Positions 9,111 to 18,921 of a stretch of 64,000 nucleotides of DNA are shown here, in pieces (position 1 is the stretch's first letter; every line of letters begins with the position of its first letter). A model generated the notes under the pieces. The model did no database searches. It was not told where the DNA came from and saw only the letters and a list, made by a program, of their open reading frames with translations. Source of the DNA: Caprella mutica. Lineage: Eukaryota > Arthropoda > Malacostraca > Amphipoda > Caprellidae. The position numbers and the translations under genes are program-made. The stretch spans positions 456,153 through 520,152 of the forward strand of contig CANNZV010000122.1 of the NCBI GenBank assembly GCA_947561585.1, given 5' to 3'.

Positions 9111-11162
9111 ATGCAAAACACAGAAATCACCATCTCTGATAATTTTAAAAAAATGGCCACCCGTGCTATTCTTTCCATTGTCTTTTTTATCATTGTTTAC
9201 TTTTCGCTTATTGGATTTGCCATCTGGCTTACCATGACTTTAGGGAAAATCGGCTTAGGACTTATGGCGGTACATCCTTCTTTTTTTACAATAGTAATTG
9301 GAGCAGGAATAGGAAGTATTGGAATTCTAGTTTTAATTTTTTTAATCAAATTTCTATTCAGTACACATAAAATTGATCGTTCACATTTAGTAGAGATTAC
9401 TGCTACCGAAGAGCCAGAACTCTTTTCTTTTGTAAAAGAAATAGTAGAAGACGTGGATACTACTTTTCCCAAAAAAATATATTTATCATCAGATGTAAAT
9501 GCTTCCGTATTTTATGATTCTAGTTTTTGGAGTATGTTTTTTCCCATCAAAAAAAATCTACAAATTGGAGTCGGTTTAATCAATACCGTTTCTGTTGAAG
9601 AATTTAAAGCAATTTTAGCACATGAGTTTGGACATTTTTCACAGCGATCTATGAAGGTGGGAAGTTATGTGTATAATGTAAATCAAGTCATTTATAACAT
9701 GCTTTATGATAATGAATCTTATAGTTCCTTAGTGAGTCGATGGGCGAGTACGAGTGGAATCATTGCACTTTTTGTAATGCTTGCAGTCAAAATAGTTGAA
9801 GCCATCCAATGGATTTTACAAAAAGTATATGCTTTAGTAAATATCAGTTATATGAGTTTGTCTCGTGAAATGGAATTTCATGCGGATGAAGTAGCAGCAA
9901 ATGTTGCGGGTTCCAATCCTTTGATTACTTCCTTGATGCGATTAGATTTGGCCAATCATTCTCTCAATGACACGCTTAGCTATTATGAACAAAAAATGGA
10001 AGCAGCAGTCAAAACTAAAAATGTTTTTTCCCAACAAAAATTTGTAATGGATTTTTTGGCAGAAGAAAATAAAGTGAAAATTGAGAACAACTTACCCATC
10101 GTTAGTTTTGAAAATTTAAACCGTTACAATAAATCAAAACTCGTAATCAATAACCAATGGGCGTCTCATCCTAGCACGGAAGATCGAGTGGCTGCTCTAA
10201 AAAAATTAAATATTTCCATAGATAATGGCGAAGTACAACCTGCAGGTTCTTTGTTTAAAGATTTTGATTTGTTGCAAGAAAAAATGACCAATCATCTTTT
10301 TGCAATGGTACAATATAAATCAAAAACAACCTTTAATTCACATAATGATTTTGTAAAAGAATATACTGAAACGTATCAATCTAATTCATTTCCCAAAATG
10401 TATAACCACTATTACGATAGTTGGAATCCTACCATTTTTGAATTGGATGAAGCTAAAAATGTGTCCATCGAAGGCATGGATTTAAATGATCTTTTTGGAG
10501 AAGAAATGATTGGAAAAATTTATACAAGACAAGCATTGGAAAATGATATTCAGACATTAGATCAAATTTATAACAAAGTATTTCCAATAAAAACTTTTGA
10601 TTATGATGGTATAAAATATAAACGAAAAGATGCTGAAAAACTTATTGGGACACTTAACAAAGAATTAAAAAATATTACAGAGGAAATTAAAATTAATGAC
10701 CTCCGTATTTTTAAATATTTCTTTTCCCAAGCTAATCAAGAAACTCAAAAAGAAGCGCTTCAAACTAGTTATAAAACTTATTTTAAAACTGATAAAAGAT
10801 ATTCCAAATGGATTCAAGCATATGAACGGTTATCAGAACATACTCAATTCATCCAAGAGGTTTTGCCCTATGAAGTCATTCGAGATAAAGCTGACAATGT
10901 CAATTTTTTGGAAAATGAAATGAAAGAGAACATCAAAAAAATGCTCGAAAAAGATAAATATCGAAAGCATATGAATGAAGCGACTATTGCCAATTTTGAG
11001 CAATACATTTCTAGAAAATGGCTTTACGCACAACCTTCAGGATACGATGAAAAGGCTTTAGAATTACTTTTTTCGAGTATGAATGATTATCAATCCGTTT
11101 TATCCTTAACTTATTTTAGTGCAAAAAAAGATTTGCTAATATTTCAAGAGCAATTGGTTTAA
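9111..11162 (+). CDS. M48-family membrane zinc metalloprotease
   Basis: A 683-residue integral membrane peptidase. Two N-terminal membrane segments (about 16-45 and 60-85) precede the catalytic region. Zinc ligands are His171 and His175 in AHEFGHF with catalytic Glu172; the third ligand is Glu255 in EFHAD. A further hydrophobic hairpin lies at about 210-240. The long C-terminal half (about 330-683) is charged and helical, with no recognised domain, and makes the protein about twice the length of HtpX. M48 enzymes of this type act in membrane protein quality control or proteolysis at the membrane. It is a single gene, with a long inverted repeat directly after the stop codon that may terminate it. 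Confidence 0.9.
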   Translation: MQNTEITISDNFKKMATRAILSIVFFIIVYFSLIGFAIWLTMTLGKIGLGLMAVHPSFFTIVIGAGIGSIGILVLIFLIKFLFSTHKIDRSHLVEITATEEPELFSFVKEIVEDVDTTFPKKIYLSSDVNASVFYDSSFWSMFFPIKKNLQIGVGLINTVSVEEFKAILAHEFGHFSQRSMKVGSYVYNVNQVIYNMLYDNESYSSLVSRWASTSGIIALFVMLAVKIVEAIQWILQKVYALVNISYMSLSREMEFHADEVAANVAGSNPLITSLMRLDLANHSLNDTLSYYEQKMEAAVKTKNVFSQQKFVMDFLAEENKVKIENNLPIVSFENLNRYNKSKLVINNQWASHPSTEDRVAALKKLNISIDNGEVQPAGSLFKDFDLLQEKMTNHLFAMVQYKSKTTFNSHNDFVKEYTETYQSNSFPKMYNHYYDSWNPTIFELDEAKNVSIEGMDLNDLFGEEMIGKIYTRQALENDIQTLDQIYNKVFPIKTFDYDGIKYKRKDAEKLIGTLNKELKNITEEIKINDLRIFKYFFSQANQETQKEALQTSYKTYFKTDKRYSKWIQAYERLSEHTQFIQEVLPYEVIRDKADNVNFLENEMKENIKKMLEKDKYRKHMNEATIANFEQYISRKWLYAQPSGYDEKALELLFSSMNDYQSVLSLTYFSAKKDLLIFQEQLV

Positions 11163-11174
11163 CCACGTAATCAA

Positions 11175-11308
11175 AATGAAGTTCTGTGATTTTCTTTTTT
11201 GCCGTAGACTTACGCAGATTTTTTATGCCCTTCGAAAAACGCGTTAAAAGAGAGTCATAAAAAGTCTGCGTAAGTCTACGGCAAAAAAGAAAATCACAGA
11301 ACTTCATT
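11175..11308. repeat. Long fold-back inverted repeat (53-bp arms)
   Basis: The arms 11175-11227 and 11256-11308 are complementary at 52 of 53 positions around a 28-nt loop. It starts 13 bp after the M48 stop codon. One arm contains CGCAGACTTTTTATGACT, an 18-mer also present in the fold-back at 21888-22055. The remaining 222 bp to the next gene show nothing recognisable. Confidence 0.95.
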
Positions 11309-11530
11309 ACCAATAATTTCACCCCAATTCCTTAAACATTACAATAAAATATATCTCAAACAATCCCCACTTTCCTTTGTTTCCATTCAATAAATGGCGA
11401 AATTTGTAGTTAGCCCAATCAAATATAACTTTCCCAACTACCGACCTAAATTCGTTACTCCTCCTTTGTTTTATCGCGAAACAATTAGAAAACCAATAAA
11501 AGACTAAGAACAAACAACAATACCATACAC

Positions 11531-14500
11531 ATGAATTTCCGCTTAATCTTATTGATCCTCATCTTTAATAACTTAGGACTTGTAGCCCAAGTTACCTATA
11601 CTGCTAATGATACCGTTCCTGCATACAATGATTATTTTCGTCCAGGAGTAAATCCAGGCGTTTATCAATCTTGGACTGATGAACAATTAGCTAATATTGC
11701 GGCTGGCAATCCTTACTTATCCATTCCTGGGCTTGGGGCAAAATCTATCCGCCCTACCCTTCCAGAATTTTTCTTAGACACTTATGGCTATGATGTTCGA
11801 TTGGGTGCATTTAGTTTTTATAAAGAATTGGGAATGGAGCAAAATGTTGTTTTCCTTGGCTATCCTAATTTAAGTCACCGTGACACCACAGTCTATTGCG
11901 ATGGATCGTCTATTTCGCAATTATTTTCCAATATGTATTTACCAGTTTGGGATGGCGGAGCGAATGGCACACCCTACAATGATGATAATTACCTTGCAGC
12001 ATACACCTACAAAACGGTAATGATGTATAAGGACTATGTGCGTTTTTGGGAAATATGGAATGAACCTAGTTTGGATAAATCAAATTATAAGGCAACACTT
12101 CCTCCAGGACATCCTGAAAGCTGGTGGGACAATGATCCAGATCCTTGCGACATGGATATTCAAGCACCAGTTTATCATTATATTCGAATGCTAAGAGTTT
12201 CTTATGATATTATCAAAACTGTTGATCCTGATGCTTATGTGAGTTTGGGAGGTGTGGGTTATAATAGTTTTATTGATGTGCTATGTAGAAATACTGATAA
12301 TCCTGTAGATGGAAGTGTAACCGCTGAATATCCTTTGACAGGAGCAGCATATTTTGATGCAATTGGAATTCATACTTATCCTCATTTTGATGGAAGTACG
12401 ATATTTTTAGGAAATGGAGGATTGGTGTACGAGCGTCATTCTGATGCAGCAGCAGATGGAGTGGTCTTGGCTAGAAATGGGCGACAAGCAGTTTTAGATT
12501 CCTATGGTTACGATGGGGTGACTTATCCAAAGAAAGAATATATCATTACAGAAATAAATATTCCAAGATTAAAATTTGAAGACTTTTTAGGTTCAGTAGA
12601 AGCGCAACGGAATTTTGTTCCAAAAGCATTATTGACGGCCATGTCTAATCAAATTCATCAATTGCATATTTACAATATGGGTGATATTGAAGACGAAGCA
12701 GATGCTGATTCTTGGTTTGATGTGATGGGACTGTATGGAAATCTTAACAATACTCCTCCGTATACCCAAGTTCCTACTGAAGCAGGTATTGCTTATAAAA
12801 CAGCAGCCGATATTTTATTTCAAACGGAATGGGATTCCACTCGATCAGCAGAATTGAATTTGCCTGCTGATGTACGAGGAGGAGCTATTCGAAAAGAAAA
12901 TGGGGAGTACGTTTATATTCTTTGGGCAAAAACAGAAACGGATGAATCGGAAGTCGCAAATGCAATTTATGATTTTCCAGCAAGTTTAAATATCACTACT
13001 CTTTATCGAAAAGATTGGGATTATAGTGAGACACTATTTGAAGCGCCTATCACCTCTCAAGGTATTGCATTGAATGGATCACCTTCTTATTTTTCAGTTA
13101 CCTCCACTCCTATCGAACCCAATGATTTAGATATTTCTGATTGTGTGGAAACGATTGATGGATTTAATTACATTGGTCAATATTTAGGAAGTAAATATTT
13201 TAGATCAAATGCTTCCTTGACTTGGGAAGAGGCAAAAGATTTTTGTGAATCTCGAGGAGGTAATTTAGTTGAGATCAATAGTTACGCTGAAAATGATTTT
13301 GTAAAAAATAATATCGCAGAAGCAGCATGGATAGGTTTGAGCGATGGAATGCTGGAAGGGACATTGGAATGGGCCAATGGCGAACCTTTAACCTTTAATA
13401 ATATTTGTGAAAATTGTGCTGCCAATACAGAAGATAATGATTATCTCATGATTCATAATTGGGATGGTCAATGGAGTTTTAATCCCTCAGTTGTTGCCAA
13501 AAAATTTGTAATGGAATTTGATTGTTTTAATGATTCTATTCCAGATAATACTGGCGGAAATACTGGAAATTGTGATGAGGCAGTTCCTGGTTTTACTTCC
13601 ATTGGAGAATTAGGAGGTAAACAATATTTCATTTCAGATGGTGCCAATAATTGGAATGATTCCAAGTTGCTTTGTGAAGCACAAGGAGGTACACTTGTGG
13701 TGATTGATGATCCAGTTGAGAACCTTTTTATTCAAGGTAAAATAAATGAAATGGTTCATATCGGATTAACGGATGGACAAGAGGAAGGCATTTTTAAATG
13801 GGTAGATGGAACTGATTTAGGGTATGAAAATTTTGATCTTTGTGATTTTTGTGGAGAAAATAGTGAGACCAACGATAACCTTGTGATGCATCCTTGGAAT
13901 GGTGGGTGGAGTTTTGCAACCCCTCAACAAAGTTTTAGATCAATCATGGAAAGAGTATGTGATCCTGGAAATAGTGGTGGCAATGATTGCGATGAAAACT
14001 TAGCACTTGGAGCAACCGCAACCCAATCAAGCACTCAATCCAATGCTCCTGCATCAAGAGCTATTGATGGAAATACTGCTGGTAATTTTTGGGCAGATAA
14101 TACTTCTTCCTTAACCAATTGGGAATTCCAACCCTACTTAGATGTAGACCTTGGTGAAATAAAAGACATTGAAAGAATTGAAGTTTGGAATCGGAATGAC
14201 TGCTGTACAGAGTTACTTTCTAATTATTATATTTTAGTTTCCAATGCTCCTTTTGCTAATTCTAACTTGACTGTCGTATCCAATCAAATGGGAGTTTCCA
14301 GTTATCTTCAAACAGAAGAGGCAAGTCGCCCGACTACTCAAGAAGTGAACAGGCCTGGAAGGTTTGTTAGAGTTCAATTAGCAGGTACTGCATTTTTAGC
14401 GATTACAGAATTAAAAATAATTGGTTGTGAAGGTGATACTTCATGCCCACCTGTAGACACTCCTTGCGATGATAATGATCCAACTACATTAAATGATGTA

Positions 14501-15592
14501 GAAGATGGTTTTTGCAATTGCCAAGGAGTTCCTGATACTGGTAACTCTGGCTGTACAAGTTCTATGAATTTGGCATTGAATAAACCTGCTACACAATCTT
14601 CCACTTTGACAGCAGGTGGAATTACAGGTGAAGCAAACAAAGCTGTAGATGGAAATGACAATGGTGCATTCTTTACTTCACCTACTTCCAGTAGTTCGGT
14701 ATCTGCGACCGATAATCAATCTGAACCTTGGTGGGAAGTAAATTTAGAAGCTAATTATTTAATTGAAACAATCAATTTATTCAATCGAACTGATGGTGTA
14801 GATAAAACTCAAAATTGCTACGTCCTCATTTCTAACAATCCTTTTACAAGTACGGATTTAGCAGGAGCTAGAGCAGAGGCTAGTTATGAATATTATATTT
14901 CAGGATTGGTAGGATCGCCTTCTGTTTTTAACCCAAATATAGAAGGTCAATATATTCGAGTTCAAATGGAAGGGTCAGGTTATTTGGTAATTGCAGAAAT
15001 GGAAGCGATTGGATGTGAACCGCCTTTGGCTCAAAATTTTGCAGTTCCTAATTTACTGACTTTCGACGCAACGAAAGTTGGACATGAAGGAGAACTAAAC
15101 TGGTGGATGTTTAAGGATGAATATGTAGATCATTATGAATTAGAAATTTCTCTTAACGATAAAGATTATGAAATTTTAAAAACAATCAAAGCAAGCCAAA
15201 GTAATGCTCCTACACATTATAATGTATGGGATAGAAAACCTACTCATGGTGTCAATTTCTACCGCTTAAAAGTGGTACAAAATGATGGTCGCTATAGCTA
15301 CAGTTACCCACGACGATTAAACTTCGATATTGATTTTGAGGAAATATCAGTTTATCCAAATCCAACAAGCGATAGAGTATATTTGACTATGAGAGATTTT
15401 GCTGGACAAAAAGGAACTGTTGAAATTTTCAACAGCTATGGACAACAAATCATGAAACGAAATTATACGACTTTTCCAATGATCCCTGTAAGATTCGATA
15501 TGAGTAAGATGGTTGGAGGAGTTTATTCGATGGTGGTAAAAGTTGATAACTATCGAATGTTTACGAAGAAATTTGTGGTGGTGAAAAAATAA
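11531..15592 (+). CDS. Secreted clan-A glycoside-hydrolase-like protein with C-type lectin and F5/8C domains, T9SS cargo
   Basis: 1353 residues with a signal peptide (about 1-19, ending GLVAQ). The N-terminal about 430 residues read as a TIM-barrel glycosidase of clan GH-A (GH39- or GH5-like). They carry an acid/base motif WEIWNEPS (about 172-180) and a nucleophile motif ITEINIP (about 338-344). Two C-type lectin-like domains follow (about 541-663 and 681-810), each with paired Cys and an N-W-(D/N)-G-x-W-S-F segment. Then come two F5/8 type C (discoidin) carbohydrate-binding domains (about 824-967 and 1014-1163), separated by a Cys-rich linker. The end is a T9SS sorting domain (about 1272-1353; VYPNPTSD ... 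GGVYSMVV). It probably degrades or binds a complex extracellular glycan; the family assignment and substrate are inference. Confidence 0.82.
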   Translation: MNFRLILLILIFNNLGLVAQVTYTANDTVPAYNDYFRPGVNPGVYQSWTDEQLANIAAGNPYLSIPGLGAKSIRPTLPEFFLDTYGYDVRLGAFSFYKELGMEQNVVFLGYPNLSHRDTTVYCDGSSISQLFSNMYLPVWDGGANGTPYNDDNYLAAYTYKTVMMYKDYVRFWEIWNEPSLDKSNYKATLPPGHPESWWDNDPDPCDMDIQAPVYHYIRMLRVSYDIIKTVDPDAYVSLGGVGYNSFIDVLCRNTDNPVDGSVTAEYPLTGAAYFDAIGIHTYPHFDGSTIFLGNGGLVYERHSDAAADGVVLARNGRQAVLDSYGYDGVTYPKKEYIITEINIPRLKFEDFLGSVEAQRNFVPKALLTAMSNQIHQLHIYNMGDIEDEADADSWFDVMGLYGNLNNTPPYTQVPTEAGIAYKTAADILFQTEWDSTRSAELNLPADVRGGAIRKENGEYVYILWAKTETDESEVANAIYDFPASLNITTLYRKDWDYSETLFEAPITSQGIALNGSPSYFSVTSTPIEPNDLDISDCVETIDGFNYIGQYLGSKYFRSNASLTWEEAKDFCESRGGNLVEINSYAENDFVKNNIAEAAWIGLSDGMLEGTLEWANGEPLTFNNICENCAANTEDNDYLMIHNWDGQWSFNPSVVAKKFVMEFDCFNDSIPDNTGGNTGNCDEAVPGFTSIGELGGKQYFISDGANNWNDSKLLCEAQGGTLVVIDDPVENLFIQGKINEMVHIGLTDGQEEGIFKWVDGTDLGYENFDLCDFCGENSETNDNLVMHPWNGGWSFATPQQSFRSIMERVCDPGNSGGNDCDENLALGATATQSSTQSNAPASRAIDGNTAGNFWADNTSSLTNWEFQPYLDVDLGEIKDIERIEVWNRNDCCTELLSNYYILVSNAPFANSNLTVVSNQMGVSSYLQTEEASRPTTQEVNRPGRFVRVQLAGTAFLAITELKIIGCEGDTSCPPVDTPCDDNDPTTLNDVEDGFCNCQGVPDTGNSGCTSSMNLALNKPATQSSTLTAGGITGEANKAVDGNDNGAFFTSPTSSSSVSATDNQSEPWWEVNLEANYLIETINLFNRTDGVDKTQNCYVLISNNPFTSTDLAGARAEASYEYYISGLVGSPSVFNPNIEGQYIRVQMEGSGYLVIAEMEAIGCEPPLAQNFAVPNLLTFDATKVGHEGELNWWMFKDEYVDHYELEISLNDKDYEILKTIKASQSNAPTHYNVWDRKPTHGVNFYRLKVVQNDGRYSYSYPRRLNFDIDFEEISVYPNPTSDRVYLTMRDFAGQKGTVEIFNSYGQQIMKRNYTTFPMIPVRFDMSKMVGGVYSMVVKVDNYRMFTKKFVVVKK

Positions 15593-15621
15593 TAATTACA
15601 TTCCATTTTTTATAAAAAATT

Positions 15622-15658
15622 AAAAACTGCTAGTGGACATCTGCTAGCAGTTTTTTTT
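15622..15658 (+). terminator. Intrinsic terminator after the glycosidase gene
   Basis: AAAACTGCTAG pairs with CTAGCAGTTTT, loop of about 10 nt, followed by eight T, 30 bp after the stop codon. Confidence 0.9.
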
Positions 15659-15702
15659 AAAACTTACTGGAAATGCGAATTGATGCTTCAAAGGTATTCG
15701 AC

Positions 15703-15804
15703 AATCATAAAAATCATAAGTATCCTAAACCATCAACGTTAAAATCCATTTTGATTCTGATTTTTTAAAACAGATTAATTATGATATTGATGATTTTTAT
15801 GGTT
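15703..15804. repeat. Imperfect fold-back inverted repeat
   Basis: AATCATAAAAATCATaAgTATCcTAA (15703-15728) is largely complementary to TTATGATATTGATGATTTTTATGGTT (15779-15804), with about four mismatches. It is the most decayed of the intergenic fold-backs. The rest of 15660-15950 has no recognisable gene. Confidence 0.6.
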
Positions 15805-15947
15805 ATCCTTAATTTGTGTTCTCAATTTCTAGTATTTCAACCATTTTAAGTAATCGGACATAAGTAGTGATTCGCATTAGAAATAAATCCTTAGGACTTT
15901 TCCCCCTCACTCCAAAACTAAAGTGACCAGATTTCTAAATCAAGTCT

Positions 15948-15977
15948 TATATTTGGTAAAAAAATAATTTACATTTG
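15948..15977 (+). promoter_or_regulatory. Candidate Bacteroidota-type promoter boxes
   Basis: Two matches to the Bacteroidota -7 consensus TAnnTTTG occur ahead of the gene at 16001: TATATTTG (15948-15955) and TACATTTG (15970-15977). No well-spaced -33 TTTG was identified with certainty, so which one is used is open. Confidence 0.3.
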
Positions 15978-16000
15978 TAAATCACAAATACCATATTTTT

Positions 16001-16588
16001 ATGAGCTCAGAAAAAGATACTCCAAAATCAGAAAATCCTACTCCTGAAAATCCCGAGTCAAAGACTCCTGAAACGGATAAAAATTTCATCAGCAAAGGAT
16101 TGGATAATGCTAAAGAATCTATCAGTAGCAGTATCGAAAGTACTAAAGATTCTATAAGCAAAGAGATAACAGAAACCAAAGAATCAATAAGTAAAACTGT
16201 TGATAGCGGTGTAAAAAAGACGAAAAGTTTTTTCAGAAAGGTTTTAATTTATTCATCGATAGCCGCAGTACTTGCATTGGCAGGTTATATGCTTTGGGCA
16301 AATTGGACTTATAGCGAGGGGACTCGAACAGGTTATATGATGAAGATTTCTAAAAAAGGTTATGTTTTTAAAACCTACGAAGGGCAATTGAATTTAGGAG
16401 GTTTGCAAGAAGATAATTCTAGTGTTTTGGGTAATGTTTGGAGTTTTTCTCTAAAAGAAGATTACCTTTCAAAAAAGCTAGAAGAAATGGAAGGGAAGAA
16501 AGTTCAACTCCGATATAAAGAAATTAATAAAGCCATGCCATGGCAAGGTGAGACGAATTATTATGTGTATGATATTGTGGAGAAATAA
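16001..16588 (+). CDS. Single-pass membrane protein of the family often misnamed 6-phosphogluconate dehydrogenase
   Basis: 195 residues. A hydrophilic Ser/Lys/Glu-rich N-terminal tail (1-77) carries repeated (K/T)(E/D)SIS motifs resembling amphipathic LEA-like repeats. One membrane helix (about 78-100) and a compact C-terminal domain (about 104-195) follow. The C-terminal part contains SEGTRTGYMMKISKKGYVFK and TYEGQLNLGG. This C-terminal family is widespread in Bacteroidota and is often labelled 6-phosphogluconate dehydrogenase, but no nucleotide-binding or dehydrogenase motif is present. Function unknown. It is a stand-alone gene with its own terminator. Confidence 0.8.
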   Translation: MSSEKDTPKSENPTPENPESKTPETDKNFISKGLDNAKESISSSIESTKDSISKEITETKESISKTVDSGVKKTKSFFRKVLIYSSIAAVLALAGYMLWANWTYSEGTRTGYMMKISKKGYVFKTYEGQLNLGGLQEDNSSVLGNVWSFSLKEDYLSKKLEEMEGKKVQLRYKEINKAMPWQGETNYYVYDIVEK

Positions 16589-16608
16589 AACAGGCGCTGC
16601 GCTTGACG

Positions 16609-16649
16609 AAAAAAAGCACTTTCCAATGATTTGGAAAGTGCTTTTTTTT
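16609..16649 (+). terminator. Strong intrinsic terminator
   Basis: AAAAAAGCACTTTCCAA pairs with TTGGAAAGTGCTTTTTT around a 3-4 nt loop, followed by further T. It lies between convergent genes and, being A/T-flanked on both sides, can act bidirectionally. Confidence 0.92.
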
Positions 16650-16707
16650 ATAAATCACAAGTATTCGACAAAACTTCTTACTTCGAAATTCCTTGTTTTA
16701 TTGTTCC

Positions 16708-18291
16708 CTAGCTTTTTCCTATAGCTTTAAGGTAACGGTTCAATTCTTCTTTTACTTTTGGTAACAGTAAGAAGACACCAATCAAGTTAGGAATAGCCAT
16801 TGCAAATATCATAGAATCTGAAAAATCAGTAACTGCTCCTAAACTTGCAGCAGCTCCAATTACTACAAAAACGCAGAATAAAACTTTATAGATATATTCG
16901 TTGGTTTTGCTTCTTCCAAATAAATATAACCAAGATTGAAGGCCATAATAAGACCATGATATCATAGTTGAAAAAGCAAATAAAACTACTGCTACCGTCA
17001 ATACATATGGGAACCAAGGAATTACACTTGCAAATGCAGCCGATGTCAAATCAACTCCTCCAAGTCCTTCAGCTCCTGTATGGAATCCAGTAATGATAAT
17101 AACTAATGCAGTAATTGTACAAACTACAACCGTATCAATAAATGGCTCTAAAAGTGCGACAATACCTTCACTTGCTGCGTATTTAGTTTTTACAGCGGAG
17201 TGTGCAATCGCAGCAGAACCAACTCCTGCTTCATTTGAAAAGGCAGCTCTTCTAAATCCTTGTATCAATACTCCAATAAAACCACCAGTCACACCTGCAC
17301 CTGTAAATGCTCCTTCGAAGATCATCCCAAAAGCAGCAGGTAATTGTCCGATACTCATCGCAATTACTATAAGTGCAGCAAGGAAATAAATCCCTACCAT
17401 AAATGGAACTACTTTTTCAGTTACACTTGCTATTCTTTTAATTCCACCAAGAATTACAACAGCAACAAAAACAGCCATCACTAATCCAAAGATAGCTCCA
17501 GCACTACTACTATCAGCTCCAATCATTCCATTGAATTGTGCAGCAGCTTGGTTTGCTTGGAACATATTTCCACCACCAAAGGAACCTCCTACACACATAA
17601 TCGCAAAGAATACAGCTAAGAATTTCCCAAAACCTCCCATTCCTCTTTCTTTCAACCCTTTGGAAAGGTAATACATAGGTCCACCGTAAACGGTACCATC
17701 AGCAGCAACATCACGATATTTTACACCTAAAGTACATTCTGCAAATTTGGAAGACATTCCTAGTAGTCCTGCTACAATCATCCAAAAGGTAGCACCTGGC
17801 CCACCAACAGTAATCGCAATAGCAACCCCTGATATATTTCCTAATCCAACTGTGCCTGACAGAGCCGCAGTTAATGCTTGGAAGTGACTTACCTCTCCTT
17901 CTTCTCCTTCATCTTTTATGGTATCTACAATATCACCATCTAATACATTGACATTTAGTTTTTCCCCACTTGAATCGCCACCTTTTTCAAGATCATCATA
18001 TTTTCCACGAACCACATTGATGGCTAGAGGAAATCTTCGAAGGTTAATAAAACCAAAGTATAAAGTAAAAAATGTAGCAGCACCTAGTAATAGGATAATT
18101 ACATAAGGCATTGTAGAAGTATCTCCATTTGGACCATAAGTCCATGGATAAAAGACCAAGTTAAAAATAAAGGCAGTAGCGGGAGTTACAGCATCATTTA
18201 TCATTTCATCCCATCCTCTCTCGGCCTCTTGAGCAAATGCAAAAATTGGTAATAAAACTGTAGCTAGAAGTAAAAGTATTTTTCTTTTCAT
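16708..18291 (-). CDS. AGCS-family sodium:alanine/glycine symporter
   Basis: 527 residues with about ten membrane segments. Family signatures are clear: [29 protein letters not shown], a [11 protein letters not shown] stretch and [19 protein letters not shown]. The family moves alanine or glycine inward with sodium. Two features are notable: an N-terminal signal-peptide-like segment ([21 protein letters not shown]), common in Bacteroidota homologues, and an acidic hydrophilic insertion (about residues 97-126, ending [10 protein letters not shown]) in the loop before the first signature. It is a stand-alone gene on the minus strand; the 630-bp upstream region holds its promoter and a very long fold-back. 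Confidence 0.95.
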   Translation of the reverse strand: MKRKILLLLATVLLPIFAFAQEAERGWDEMINDAVTPATAFIFNLVFYPWTYGPNGDTSTMPYVIILLLGAATFFTLYFGFINLRRFPLAINVVRGKYDDLEKGGDSSGEKLNVNVLDGDIVDTIKDEGEEGEVSHFQALTAALSGTVGLGNISGVAIAITVGGPGATFWMIVAGLLGMSSKFAECTLGVKYRDVAADGTVYGGPMYYLSKGLKERGMGGFGKFLAVFFAIMCVGGSFGGGNMFQANQAAAQFNGMIGADSSSAGAIFGLVMAVFVAVVILGGIKRIASVTEKVVPFMVGIYFLAALIVIAMSIGQLPAAFGMIFEGAFTGAGVTGGFIGVLIQGFRRAAFSNEAGVGSAAIAHSAVKTKYAASEGIVALLEPFIDTVVVCTITALVIIITGFHTGAEGLGGVDLTSAAFASVIPWFPYVLTVAVVLFAFSTMISWSYYGLQSWLYLFGRSKTNEYIYKVLFCVFVVIGAAASLGAVTDFSDSMIFAMAIPNLIGVFLLLPKVKEELNRYLKAIGKS

Positions 18292-18517
18292 CTGTACGTA
18301 GTAATTTTGGTTTAACGTTAAGTCCGAAATATATTTATATACATCGGATTGAAAATCAGCACGTTAAGGTATCATCTTATTTTAACTTATTCAAAAAATT
18401 AGGATAGGAATTTAAGGTAATCGCAAAGCTCTTACACATTGTATTAATACGACTTGGTATATATGAGTAAATGTTGTTGTATACTTTGACTTTATTTTTA
18501 TAAACTCATGTTACGCA

Positions 18518-18763
18518 GAAACAATATTGAAGTTTGAACGCAAAGGCGCAGAGATGCAGAGTTGATCGAATATCGTATTGAGGTCGCAGAGTATTTTTAT
18601 TAAAATAAAAATGAGCAGAAATGCTGAGATTTAAAGAGTTTTTAATAAAATGCTTTTCGAACTCTGCTTCCATTTTTCAAAGAAAAATACTCAGCGACCT
18701 CAATACGATATTCGACTAATTCTGCGTCTCTGCGCCTTTGCGTTCAAACTTCAATATTGTTTC
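18518..18763. repeat. Very long fold-back inverted repeat (81-bp arms)
   Basis: The arms 18518-18598 and 18683-18763 have equal length and match at about 76 of 81 positions, around an 84-nt loop. The arm contains AACGCAAAGGCGCAGAGA, a word type seen in intergenic repeats of many bacteria, and reads like the other fold-backs of this window. No transposase or inverted terminal target duplication was found around it. Confidence 0.95.
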
Positions 18764-18856
18764 GACACTAGGTTATTACATTTTTTCGTAATATCAGTTA
18801 TTAACTCAAGTTGCGGATAATTTATCTTTTTTAATTTTACATCAAAGAAAAGGTAA

Positions 18857-18914
18857 TGAGATGATGGTATTGCGAATGGTATCTTGTCTTAATACTACAA
18901 TACCCATTATCTCA
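18857..18914 (-). terminator. Possible terminator of the P-loop kinase gene
   Basis: TGAGATgATGG-TATTG (18857-18872) pairs with CAATACCCATTATCTCA (18898-18914), with one mismatch and one bulge. It lies 8 bp beyond the minus-strand stop codon. On the minus strand it is followed by CTTTTCTTT, a weak T-tract. Confidence 0.45.
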
Positions 18915-18921
18915 AATCAAA

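Larger units (their letters stand above)
18292..18921. other. Gene-free region holding a fold-back element
   Basis: No coding sequence was recognised. The middle (18518-18763) is a very long inverted repeat. A second, shorter inverted repeat at 18857-18914 may terminate the P-loop kinase gene. The symporter promoter must lie near 18300-18500. Confidence 0.6.

Noticed and set aside
8805..9237. Two short plus-strand open frames (8805-9053 and 9055-9237)
   Set aside because: The first is antisense to the HAD gene and the second overlaps the start of the M48 gene in another frame; neither has independent coding features.
16001..16588. 6-phosphogluconate dehydrogenase
   Set aside because: The label attached to this family by database transfer is not supported: no Rossmann motif, and the length and membrane helix do not fit.
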